NCBI GenBank assembly: GCA_023430685.1
Contig: JAEYZH010000130.1
Span: 1-12,160 of the forward strand
Origin: Pseudomonadota bacterium
Lineage (GTDB): Bacteria; Pseudomonadota; Gammaproteobacteria; Xanthomonadales; Rhodanobacteraceae
Direction: 5' to 3'
DNA length: 12,160 bases
Under the pieces are notes generated by a model. The model made no database searches. It saw nothing but the letters and a program-made list of their open reading frames with translations, and was not told where the DNA came from. This document shows positions 5,647 to 12,160 of the stretch, piece after piece. The position numbers were made by a program, and so were the translations under genes. Numbering within the stretch: the first letter of the stretch is position 1; each line of letters begins with the position of its first letter.

Positions 5647-7587
5647 CTACGGCGCCACGCTGCCCGTGCTGCGTTCGAGGAACGCGACCATCTTCGCGAA
5701 CATGTCCTCGGCATTCTTCTCGTCGTAGAAGCCGTGGCCCTCGGTGCGCTGATACAGCCACTCGTGCTCGATGCCGGCCTTGCCGAGCGCGGCACGCAAG
5801 GTTTGCCCTTGCACCGGCGGCACGCGCTTGTCCTGTCCGCCGACGATCAGCATGACCTTGGCCTTGATGCGATCGACGTTCGCCGCGGGCGAGCGCGCGC
5901 GCAGCACGGCCTGGTCTTCGCCGAGCACCATCTTCAGGTAGTTGTCGCCGTACATCGACTGCGGGATGTCGCCGCGCGAGTACATGAGGTTGAGGTCGTA
6001 GACGCCGACGTAGCCGATCGCGCAGCGGTAGAGGTCCGGCTCCCTGACGACGCCCTGCAGCGCCGCATAGCCGCCGTAGCTGCCGCCGAAGATGCAGATG
6101 CGTTTCGGGTCGGCGGTGCCCTGCGCGATCGCCCATCGCGTCGCGTCGGTGACGTCGTCCTGCATCTTCGCGCCCCACTCGTGGAATCCGGCTTTCATGA
6201 ACGCATCGCCGTAGCCGCCGGAGCCGCGGAAGTTGACCTGCAGGACCGCGTAGCCGCGACTCGCGAGCATCTGCGCGTACGGGTCGAACTCCCAGTAGTC
6301 GCGCACGCCGTAGGGACCGCCGTGCACGTAGACGACCATCGGCAGTCCCTTCGCCTCCTGCTTCCCCGGTGGCATCGTCAAATAGCCGTGCAACGCGAGC
6401 CCGTCGCGTGCCGCGAGCGTGATCGGCTCCACCACGCCCATCCGTGCGGGATCGATCCACGGGCGGCGCGCGAGCAACAGGCTCGCCTTGCGCGAGTCGG
6501 CGTCGTAGAGGTAGTAGGTCCCGGGGTCGCGTCCGCTCGAGACGAGGAACACGACCTTGCGGCCATCGGTCGTGCTGCTCGTGATCTGCACGTCTTCGCC
6601 CGGGAACTGCTGCATCAGGCCGACCAGCAGCTTCGACTCCGGCGCCTCCTTGTCGACCAGCGTGACCGCGCTGCGTCCCGGCATCGAACGCAGCGCCACG
6701 ATGTCCTTGCGGTCGAAGCTGCGCACGAGGCCGTCGAGTTCGGCCTCCTTGCCGCTCCAGAGCGTGGCGAGCTTGCGCGTCTCGACGTCCCAGCGGCACA
6801 GGCCGCCCACGCCGTGGCTGCCCGGACACTCGAACCAGGCCGCGCGATTGTCGCGCGTGAACGCGAGCGGGCGCACGAGCGCGTCGCCCTTCGACTCGTC
6901 GAACACGAGTTGCCACTCGCTACCGGCCTTGAGTCGGTGGTAGACGCGCCGCTTGTGGTCGGTGCCATCGGCATAGGCGAAGCGCACCTCGCCGTCGTTG
7001 TCGGCGACGAACGCCGCGTTGCGGATCGGCGCGACCGCGACCTCCTTCTCCGCGCCGCTCGCGATGTCCATGCGCATCGCGGACGGATGCGATCCGTCGG
7101 TGCTGCCGTTCCATCGATAGCGCGCGATCAGCACGCGGCCATCGACGACCTGCGGCGGCCTGACCATGTCGGCAAAGCTCCACTGCCCGTCCGCGCGGTA
7201 CCCGGCCATCGCGCGCTTGCCGCTGCCGTCGACGTTGACCGCATAGAGTTCGCCCATGTGCGTCGGCTGCACGAGCGCGCCGGTGCGCTCGGCGATGCTG
7301 TAGAACACGCGTGTCGGCGACACCCACCAGAACTCGACGACTTCGCCGCCGTCACGCGGCTTCACGTTGAAGCCCTTCATGTCGGAGAGTCGGATCAGCG
7401 ACAGCATGCGCGTGTCGTCGACGATCGAGATCGCCGCGAGATGCTCGCCGTCGGGCGAGATCTGGACATCGTCGTATTGCTGGTGACGCGCGAAGTCCGC
7501 GAGCGGCACGGGAGCCGCGCTCGCGATGACCGGTGCGGCGGCGAACAGGATCAAGCAGGCGATGCGGTCGACGGCACGGATGCGCAT
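5647..7587 (-). CDS. Secreted S9-family (prolyl oligopeptidase) serine peptidase
   Basis: The gene encodes 646 residues. The ATG at 7587 follows a strong Shine-Dalgarno sequence and opens a signal peptide: basic MRIR, a hydrophobic core (about 9-21) and a likely cleavage after 'IASA' (residue 24), so the product is periplasmic or secreted. Residues about 35-380 contain repeated beta-strand and 'SPDG'-like segments, as in the beta-propeller of S9 enzymes. The alpha/beta-hydrolase domain runs from about 385 to 640. It has the oxyanion-region 'YVHGGPYG' (420-427), nucleophile S503 in GGSYGG, D586 in 'GGQDKRVP' and H618 in 'EGHGF'; the triad is complete and correctly ordered. Such enzymes cleave short peptides, often after proline or as acylaminoacyl peptidases; the exact specificity cannot be read here. 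It is convergent with the kinase gene (19-bp gap) and separated from manC by the repeat array, so it is probably transcribed alone. Confidence 0.9.
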   Translation of the reverse strand: MRIRAVDRIACLILFAAAPVIASAAPVPLADFARHQQYDDVQISPDGEHLAAISIVDDTRMLSLIRLSDMKGFNVKPRDGGEVVEFWWVSPTRVFYSIAERTGALVQPTHMGELYAVNVDGSGKRAMAGYRADGQWSFADMVRPPQVVDGRVLIARYRWNGSTDGSHPSAMRMDIASGAEKEVAVAPIRNAAFVADNDGEVRFAYADGTDHKRRVYHRLKAGSEWQLVFDESKGDALVRPLAFTRDNRAAWFECPGSHGVGGLCRWDVETRKLATLWSGKEAELDGLVRSFDRKDIVALRSMPGRSAVTLVDKEAPESKLLVGLMQQFPGEDVQITSSTTDGRKVVFLVSSGRDPGTYYLYDADSRKASLLLARRPWIDPARMGVVEPITLAARDGLALHGYLTMPPGKQEAKGLPMVVYVHGGPYGVRDYWEFDPYAQMLASRGYAVLQVNFRGSGGYGDAFMKAGFHEWGAKMQDDVTDATRWAIAQGTADPKRICIFGGSYGGYAALQGVVREPDLYRCAIGYVGVYDLNLMYSRGDIPQSMYGDNYLKMVLGEDQAVLRARSPAANVDRIKAKVMLIVGGQDKRVPPVQGQTLRAALGKAGIEHEWLYQRTEGHGFYDEKNAEDMFAKMVAFLERSTGSVAP

Positions 7588-7591
7588 TGCG

Positions 7592-7600
7592 AACCTCCCT
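7592..7600 (-). promoter_or_regulatory. Strong ribosome binding site of the S9 peptidase gene
   Basis: On the minus strand AGGGAGGTT precedes the ATG at 7587 by 4 bases. It fixes the start in front of the signal peptide and excludes the longer in-frame extension to 7785, which would bury the signal peptide inside the protein. Confidence 0.7.
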
Positions 7601-7775
7601 TTCCACAATTCCCGCGGATGGTAGCGGAACTGCGGGCCGGGTTTGCGCGTGCCGTCTCGCAGTCGGTCGCGGGCGCCTGCATGGCAGCGACGGCGCGAGC
7701 GTCGTCCTGCCGTTGACCACGACCCATGCAGCGTCGGGTTTCGCCGGTCGCGCCTGCGGCGCGCAATCCAGCGCG

Positions 7776-7800
7776 GATCGCCCACAGGGTGGGCTCCTAC
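7776..7800 (-). repeat. REP/SMAG-like palindrome, copy 1
   Basis: The 25-bp core read on the minus strand begins GTAGGAGCCCAC and ends GGGCGATC, with a GCCCAC/GTGGGC stem and a 3-base loop. A terminal GTAG followed by a stem is the layout of SMAG-type REP elements described in Stenotrophomonas maltophilia. It may act as a transcript-stabilising or terminating hairpin 3' of manC. Confidence 0.7.
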
Positions 7801-7883
7801 GGGACGGCACGCGCCCCGTTCGGTTCAGGGCGGCTTGGGATCGCACCGATGCGAAGACCTGCGCGCCATCGGTTTTCAGCGCG

Positions 7884-7908
7884 GATCGCCCACAGGGTGG
7901 GCTCCTAC
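7884..7908 (-). repeat. REP/SMAG-like palindrome, copy 2
   Basis: Identical over 25 bp to copy 1 and 108 bp from it, in the same orientation. The preceding GCGCG is also shared. Confidence 0.7.
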
Positions 7909-7990
7909 GACAAGCCACGCGCCCCGCTTGATTGAGGGCGGCTTGGCATCGCATCTATGCGAAGACTCGCGCGCAATCGGTTTCCGGCGG

Positions 7991-8015
7991 GATCGCCCAG
8001 AGGGTGGGCTCCTAC
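7991..8015 (-). repeat. REP/SMAG-like palindrome, copy 3
   Basis: Same orientation, 107 bp from copy 2, with one base change in the core (CCCAC to CCCAG) that shortens the stem to 5 bp. It lies 27 bp beyond the manC stop, so it would be the first hairpin in the manC 3' untranslated region. Confidence 0.68.
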
Positions 8016-8042
8016 GGAAACGTCATGTGCCCCGCCACTGGT

Positions 8043-9479
8043 TCAGGCCGGCTTGGCGACGCGGCCGTAGCGGTCCTCGAGCCGCACGATGTCGTCCTCG
8101 CCGAAGTAGTCGCCGCATTGCACCTCGATCAGGTGGATGTCGGTGGCGGTCGGGTTTTCGAGTCGATGCACGGTGTCCATCGGGATGTAGGTGGACTCGT
8201 TGCGATTGAGCAGGAACTCGCGCTCGCCGACGCGCACCTTCGCGGTGCCCTCGACGACGGTCCAGTGCTCGCTGCGGCGATGATGCAATTGCAGCGACAG
8301 CACGTGGCCGGGCTTGACGGTCAGGCGCTTGACCTTGCAGTCGTCGGCGTCCTCGAGCACGGTGTAGCTGCCCCAGGGGCGATGCACGGTCTGGTGCACG
8401 CTCGCGGCCGCGTGGTTGGTCGCGCGCAGGCGTTCGACGACGAGCTTGACCTGCTGCGCACGCTCGCGGTGGGAGACGAGGACCGCGTCGCCGGTATCGA
8501 CGATCACGAGGTCGTTGACGCCGACCGCCGCGACCATGCGCGCATCGGACTGGATGTAGCAGTTCGAACTCTCGACGAGGATCGCCTGGCCCCGCACGCG
8601 GTTGCCGTCGCCATCGGCTTCGTCGAGGTCGCTCATCGCCTTCCACGACCCGATGTCGCTCCAGTCGAACGAGGCCGGCACAACGGCGACCTTCGGCGCG
8701 CGTTCCATGATCGCGTAGTCGATCGAGATGTCGGGCTGCGCGAGGAACGCCTCGCGCGCGAACTCGACCGGGCTCTCGTGGCCGGTCGCGTGCGCGTGAC
8801 AGGCCTCGGCAGCCGCGAGCACGTCCGGGCATGTCTGCGCGGCGACCGCGAGCAGCGCATCGGCGCGGAAGCAGAACATGCCGGAGTTCCAGACGTAATC
8901 GCCCGAGGCGACGTAGCTCTCGGCCGTCTGCATGTCGGGCTTCTCGACGAACGCCGCGACCTGTCGGCCCTCGCGTCCGCCGATCGCGTGCCCCATGCGG
9001 ATGTAGCCGAAGCCGGTCTCCGGATGCGTCGGGCGGATCCCGAAAGTGACGAGCCAGCCGTCCTGCGCGAGCGCTTCCGCACGCCGCGCATCGGCGAGGA
9101 ACGCGTCGAGGTCGCGGATCAGGTGGTCGGCCGGCAGCACCAGCAGCGTCGCGTCGGGACCGACGTGCTCGCGCGCGTGCAGCGCCGCGAGCACGACCGC
9201 GGGCGCGGTGTTGCGCCCGGCGGGTTCCAGCAGGAACGGCAACTTGTCGAGGTCCGCGCCTTCGTGCTGCGCGTACTCGTCGCGCGTGAGGAAGTAGTAG
9301 TCGCGCCCGGTCACGGTCAGCACGGTGCCGCCGTCGGCGCAGCGCAACGCGCGATCGAGCGTCTTCTTCAGCAGCGACTCGCCGTCGCCCATGCGCATGA
9401 ACGGCTTCGGATAGGCGCTGCGCGACACCGGCCAGAGCCGCGTGCCGGCGCCGCCGGAAAGAATCACGGGTACGAGCAT
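8043..9479 (-). CDS. manC: Bifunctional mannose-1-phosphate guanylyltransferase / mannose-6-phosphate isomerase
   Basis: The gene encodes 478 residues, the usual length of the bifunctional ManC/AlgA/XanB family (type II phosphomannose isomerase). It converts fructose-6-phosphate to mannose-6-phosphate and mannose-1-phosphate plus GTP to GDP-mannose, in the cytosol. The N-terminal nucleotidyltransferase has GGAGTRLWP (9-17) with K25, 'EPAGRNTAPA' (85-94), 'LPADH' (115-119), 'FVEKP' (177-181), 'WNSGMF' (197-202) and 'DWSDIGSW' (272-279). The C-terminal cupin has 'RPWGSY' (367-372) and likely metal ligands Q397, H399, E404 and H438, ending with 'GDYFGEDDIVR'. Start ATG 9479 has GGAG about 9 bases upstream. 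It is the last gene of the rml operon, 100 bp after rmlD. The matching phosphomannomutase gene (xanA) is not downstream here. The final residues (VAKPA) and stop fall within the adjacent repeat unit. Confidence 0.95.
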   Translation of the reverse strand: MLVPVILSGGAGTRLWPVSRSAYPKPFMRMGDGESLLKKTLDRALRCADGGTVLTVTGRDYYFLTRDEYAQHEGADLDKLPFLLEPAGRNTAPAVVLAALHAREHVGPDATLLVLPADHLIRDLDAFLADARRAEALAQDGWLVTFGIRPTHPETGFGYIRMGHAIGGREGRQVAAFVEKPDMQTAESYVASGDYVWNSGMFCFRADALLAVAAQTCPDVLAAAEACHAHATGHESPVEFAREAFLAQPDISIDYAIMERAPKVAVVPASFDWSDIGSWKAMSDLDEADGDGNRVRGQAILVESSNCYIQSDARMVAAVGVNDLVIVDTGDAVLVSHRERAQQVKLVVERLRATNHAAASVHQTVHRPWGSYTVLEDADDCKVKRLTVKPGHVLSLQLHHRRSEHWTVVEGTAKVRVGEREFLLNRNESTYIPMDTVHRLENPTATDIHLIEVQCGDYFGEDDIVRLEDRYGRVAKPA

Positions 9480-9521
9480 TTCGTTCGACTCCAGCGGCGA
9501 TGGCCGCGCATTCCTCGTCGC

Positions 9522-9537
9522 CCCGGCGAAGGCCGGG
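9522..9537. repeat. Short intergenic hairpin repeat between rmlD and manC
   Basis: CCCGGC-GAAG-GCCGGG is a perfect 6-bp stem with a 4-base loop, preceded by CGTCG and followed by AGCCAGCG. This context resembles the widespread 'CGTC-CCCGCGAA..GCGGG..CCAG' palindromic intergenic repeat of many proteobacteria. It lies in the 100-bp gap ahead of manC and could trim or attenuate the polycistronic transcript. There is no T-run. Confidence 0.5.
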
Positions 9538-9579
9538 AGCCAGCGCCGCGGCTTCCATCGGCGCGACGAAAACCTCGGG

Positions 9580-10476
9580 TCAGCGGCGCGCGAGTTCGTC
9601 CAGGACCGGGTCGAGCCCGACGCGCCAATCGGGCAATTGTAGCCCGAACGCGTTTTCGAGCCGCGAAACGTCGAGGACCGAGCAGGCCGGCCGGCTCGCG
9701 CGGGTCGGGTAATCCGCGCTCGCGATCGGCACCACGCGCGGCGCGCGCGCGATCAGCCCACGCGCGGCGGCCCCCTGCACGATCGCCGCGGCGAAGCCGG
9801 CCCAGCTGCATCGGCCGCGCGAGACGAGGTGGAACACACCTTCGGCCTCGGGCCTGGACAGCGCCGTCGCGGTGACGTCCGCGATCAGGCGCGCGGGCGT
9901 CGGCGCGCCGACCTGGTCGTCGACGACGCGCAGTTCCTCGCGCTCGTTCGCGAGGCGCAGCATCGTGCGCAGGAAGTTGTGGCCGTGCGCGGCATAGACC
10001 CACGCGGTGCGGAACACGAGGTGCCGCGCTCCGCTCGCGCGCAGGGCCTGCTCTCCCGCGAGCTTGGTCGCGCCGTAGACGCCGAGCGGCGCGGTTGCGT
10101 CGTCCTCGCGATACGGCCGTGACGCGCGGCCATCGAAGACGTAATCGGTCGAGTAATGCGCGACGCGCGCGTGATGGCGCGCGGCCCAGGCACCGATCTC
10201 CGCGACCGCGCGGTGGTTGATGCGGTCGGCGAGGTCCGGCTCGTCTTCCGCGCGGTCGACCGCGGTGTAGGCAGCCGCATTGACGACGACATCGGCGCGC
10301 GCCTGGTCGAGCGCGCGCGCGAGCGACCCGGCGTCGGCGAGGTCCGCCTCGAGCACGCGCGGACCGTCGCCGAGGCGGCCGTCGCGCGTCGCCGCAAGGA
10401 GTTCGCCGAGCGGCGCCAGCGCATGCAGCAGCGCCTGCCCGACCTGGCCATTCGCGCCGAGCACGAGGAGCCTCAT
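9580..10476 (-). CDS. rmlD: dTDP-4-dehydrorhamnose reductase (complete copy)
   Basis: The gene encodes 298 residues, typical for RmlD/RfbD. It reduces dTDP-4-dehydro-L-rhamnose to dTDP-L-rhamnose with NAD(P)H in the cytosol. It is an extended short-chain dehydrogenase: nucleotide-binding GANGQVG (7-13), 'NAAAYTAVDRAE' (66-77), 'YSTDYVFDG' (108-116) and the catalytic Y134-xxx-K138 in 'YGATK'. 'DQVGAPT' (187-193) and 'DYPTRASRP' (255-263) mark the substrate region. The classical 'TPAxRPxNS' signature reads TRASRPACS here, so Pro and Asn are replaced; this is a mild divergence. It follows rmlC after 46 bp and precedes manC, the order I recall from Xanthomonas rml-xan clusters. No clear Shine-Dalgarno sequence is seen before the ATG. 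A second RmlD-like C-terminus is encoded upstream of rmlA, so this copy may be redundant or specialised (for example for a related 4-keto sugar). Confidence 0.9.
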   Translation of the reverse strand: MRLLVLGANGQVGQALLHALAPLGELLAATRDGRLGDGPRVLEADLADAGSLARALDQARADVVVNAAAYTAVDRAEDEPDLADRINHRAVAEIGAWAARHHARVAHYSTDYVFDGRASRPYREDDATAPLGVYGATKLAGEQALRASGARHLVFRTAWVYAAHGHNFLRTMLRLANEREELRVVDDQVGAPTPARLIADVTATALSRPEAEGVFHLVSRGRCSWAGFAAAIVQGAAARGLIARAPRVVPIASADYPTRASRPACSVLDVSRLENAFGLQLPDWRVGLDPVLDELARR

Positions 10477-10522
10477 CGCATGACGGTCCGGCGGCGGCGG
10501 AAGCGCACGACGCGACCACCGC

Positions 10523-11076
10523 TCACGGCATGAACACCGGCAAGCGCTCGCGCGCGATGTCGGCGAGGAACGGCGCCTTCAGGTCCTTGTCCGACAGCAA
10601 CGGTTCGGCGATCGGCCAGTCGATCGCGATCGCGGCGTCGTTCCAGCGCACCGATGCATCTGCGGCAGCGTCGTACAACGCAGTGCACTGGTAGATGAAG
10701 GTCGCGTGCCCGGACAGCACCGCGAAGCCGTGCGCGAAGCCTTCGGGGATCCAGAAATGGCGCTTGTTGTCCGCCGACAGGATCACGGCGGCCCATTGCC
10801 CGAAGCGCGGCGAGCCCGCGCGGATGTCGACCGCGACGTCGTACACCTCGCCCTCAAGCACGCTGACGAGCTTGCCCTGCGGGTTCGGCCACTGATAATG
10901 CAGTCCGCGCAGCACGCCGCGTGCCGAACGCGAGACGTTGGTCTGCACGAAGCGCAGGTCGAGGCCCGCGTCGGCGAACTTGCGCGCGTGGAAACTCTCG
11001 TAGAAGAAGCCGCGTGCATCGCCGTGCACCGCGGGCTCGACGACGACGCATTCGGGCAATGCGGTGCGCGTCGTCT

Positions 11077-11080
<4 letters not shown>
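10523..11080 (-). CDS. rmlC: dTDP-4-dehydrorhamnose 3,5-epimerase
   Basis: The gene encodes 185 residues from a GTG start whose GTGA overlaps the rmlA stop by 4 bases; the longer in-frame extension upstream lies wholly antisense-like inside rmlA and has no homology I recognise. The cupin-type epimerase converts dTDP-4-dehydro-6-deoxyglucose to dTDP-4-dehydro-L-rhamnose. Motifs: 'DARGFFYESF' (21-30), 'FVQTNVSRS' (44-52), 'GVLRGLHYQ' (55-63) with the catalytic H61, 'PQGKLV' (67-72) with K70, 'IPEGFAHGF' (111-119), the Tyr region 130-136 and 'LLSDKD' (161-166) with the acid that pairs with His. These correspond to the known His/Asp/Tyr/Lys set of RmlC. It lies between rmlA and rmlD and is probably translationally coupled to rmlA. 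Confidence 0.94.
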
Positions 11081-11951
<871 letters not shown>

Positions 11952-11955
<4 letters not shown>

Positions 11956-12160
11956 GCCTTGGTGGCTCCGATCAGTTCGTCGAGAATGTCGCTCAATGCC
12001 TCCTGCCAGGGGCGCGGCGCGATGCCGTAGGCGGCGCCGATCGCGGCATGGCTGAGCAGCGAATTGGCCGGGCGCTTGGCGGGCGTCGGATAGTCGCTGG
12101 TTGGGATGCCCTGCACCTCGGCAGACGCCCCGCCGCGGCTGGCGCTCTGCGCAAAGATCT
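11952..12160 (-). CDS. Second RmlD-like reductase, C-terminal part (truncated by window edge)
   Basis: The minus-strand frame ending at TGA 11954-11952 gives 68 residues with no internal stop. It contains 'VQGIPTSDYPTPAKRPANS' (visible residues 15-33), then 'YGIAPRPWQEALSDILDEL' (44-62). This is the C-terminal signature of dTDP-4-dehydrorhamnose reductase, and 'YPTPAxRPxNS' is closer to the classical consensus than in the complete rmlD at 9580-10476. The two tails share DYPT, RP, W and LDEL positions but are clearly different paralogs, not a recent copy. Its stop overlaps the rmlA start (ATGA). An rmlB gene is expected further upstream. The N-terminal Rossmann domain and catalytic residues are outside the window, so whether it is intact is unknown. 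Confidence 0.82.

Larger units (their letters stand above)
7759..8062. repeat. Tandem array of three ~105-bp units carrying REP-like palindromes
   Basis: Three imperfect tandem units begin with GCGCGC(A/C)ATC at 7759, 7861 and 7969 (102, 108 and about 94 bp). Each contains a 25-bp core, then 'GCCCCG', then a GGCGGCTTGG-like segment. Units 1 and 2 also carry a second small palindrome, TCGCA(4 nt)TGCGA in unit 1 and TCGCAT-CT-ATGCGA in unit 2. In unit 3 the GGCGGCTTGG-like segment is the last codons and stop of manC (8043-8062). Unit 1 lacks about 6 bases near its start. The array fills most of the 455-bp gap between manC and the S9 peptidase; nothing else recognisable lies there apart from the peptidase ribosome binding site. 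No RAYT transposase gene is in the window. Confidence 0.8.

Noticed and set aside
7588..7700. A sigma-70 promoter for the S9 peptidase (TACCAT on the minus strand at 7618-7623)
   Set aside because: No -35 partner at acceptable spacing; a lone hexamer in GC-rich DNA is not enough.
5302..7716. An 804-codon open frame on the + strand
   Set aside because: It runs through the end of the kinase gene and antisense to the S9 peptidase, whose signal peptide, triad and domain order are clear. Composition (Arg/Ala/Val/His-rich, no motifs) is typical of a high-GC shadow frame.
7759..8062. CRISPR array
   Set aside because: Three regular repeats are present, but the 'spacers' are themselves related to each other, the core is a REP palindrome and no cas genes are nearby.
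7932..9875. A 647-codon open frame on the + strand
   Set aside because: Antisense to manC and rmlD; begins inside the repeat array and has no domain pattern.

Overview
The window is high-GC DNA with long antisense open frames, dense genes and several overlapping gene pairs. It most likely comes from the gammaproteobacterial order Lysobacterales (Xanthomonadales), possibly a Rhodanobacteraceae-type genus such as Dokdonella or Tahibacter. Three features suggest this: a delta-60 repeat protein ending in FVDGFE, GTAG-type REP palindromes resembling those of Stenotrophomonas and Xanthomonas, and the rmlA-rmlC-rmlD-manC gene order. The assignment is inference from recalled features, not a database match.

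Layout. (1) 2-418 (+): the 3' end of a delta-60 repeat protein, followed by a hairpin at 445-464. (2) 596-1258 (+): a DUF2306-type membrane protein whose 3' end overlaps, tail to tail by 98 bp, an AraC-type regulator with a seven-helix membrane domain (1161-2297, -). (3) A divergent intergenic region (2298-2548) carries three copies of GACTGCA. It leads into a two-gene unit (+): a double-domain KaiC-like ATPase (2549-4057, TTG start) overlapping by 11 bp a hybrid histidine kinase (4047-5627) with a degenerate N-terminal receiver-like domain. (4) Convergent to this is a secreted S9 prolyl-oligopeptidase-family peptidase (5647-7587, -). (5) The 455 bp upstream of the peptidase hold a three-unit tandem array of REP-like palindromes (about 7759-8062), whose last unit runs into the end of manC. 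(6) 8043-12160 (-) is a nucleotide-sugar operon transcribed right to left: partial rmlD-like gene, rmlA, rmlC, a second complete rmlD, then manC. It would make dTDP-L-rhamnose and GDP-mannose for lipopolysaccharide or exopolysaccharide.

How the genes work together. RmlA activates glucose-1-phosphate to dTDP-glucose. RmlB, expected just outside the right edge, dehydrates it; RmlC epimerises and RmlD reduces the product to dTDP-L-rhamnose. ManC supplies GDP-mannose. The upstream rmlD-like gene is an apparent second copy of the last enzyme, with a tail closer to the classical RmlD consensus than that of the complete copy. The KaiC-like ATPase and hybrid kinase look translationally coupled and probably form one signalling module without KaiA or KaiB in the window. 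No tRNA, rRNA, CRISPR array, transposase or phage gene was seen. The most interesting items are the KaiC/kinase pair, the rmlD duplication, the REP array joined to the manC 3' end, and the FVDGFE tail that sits in register with the delta-60 repeats.
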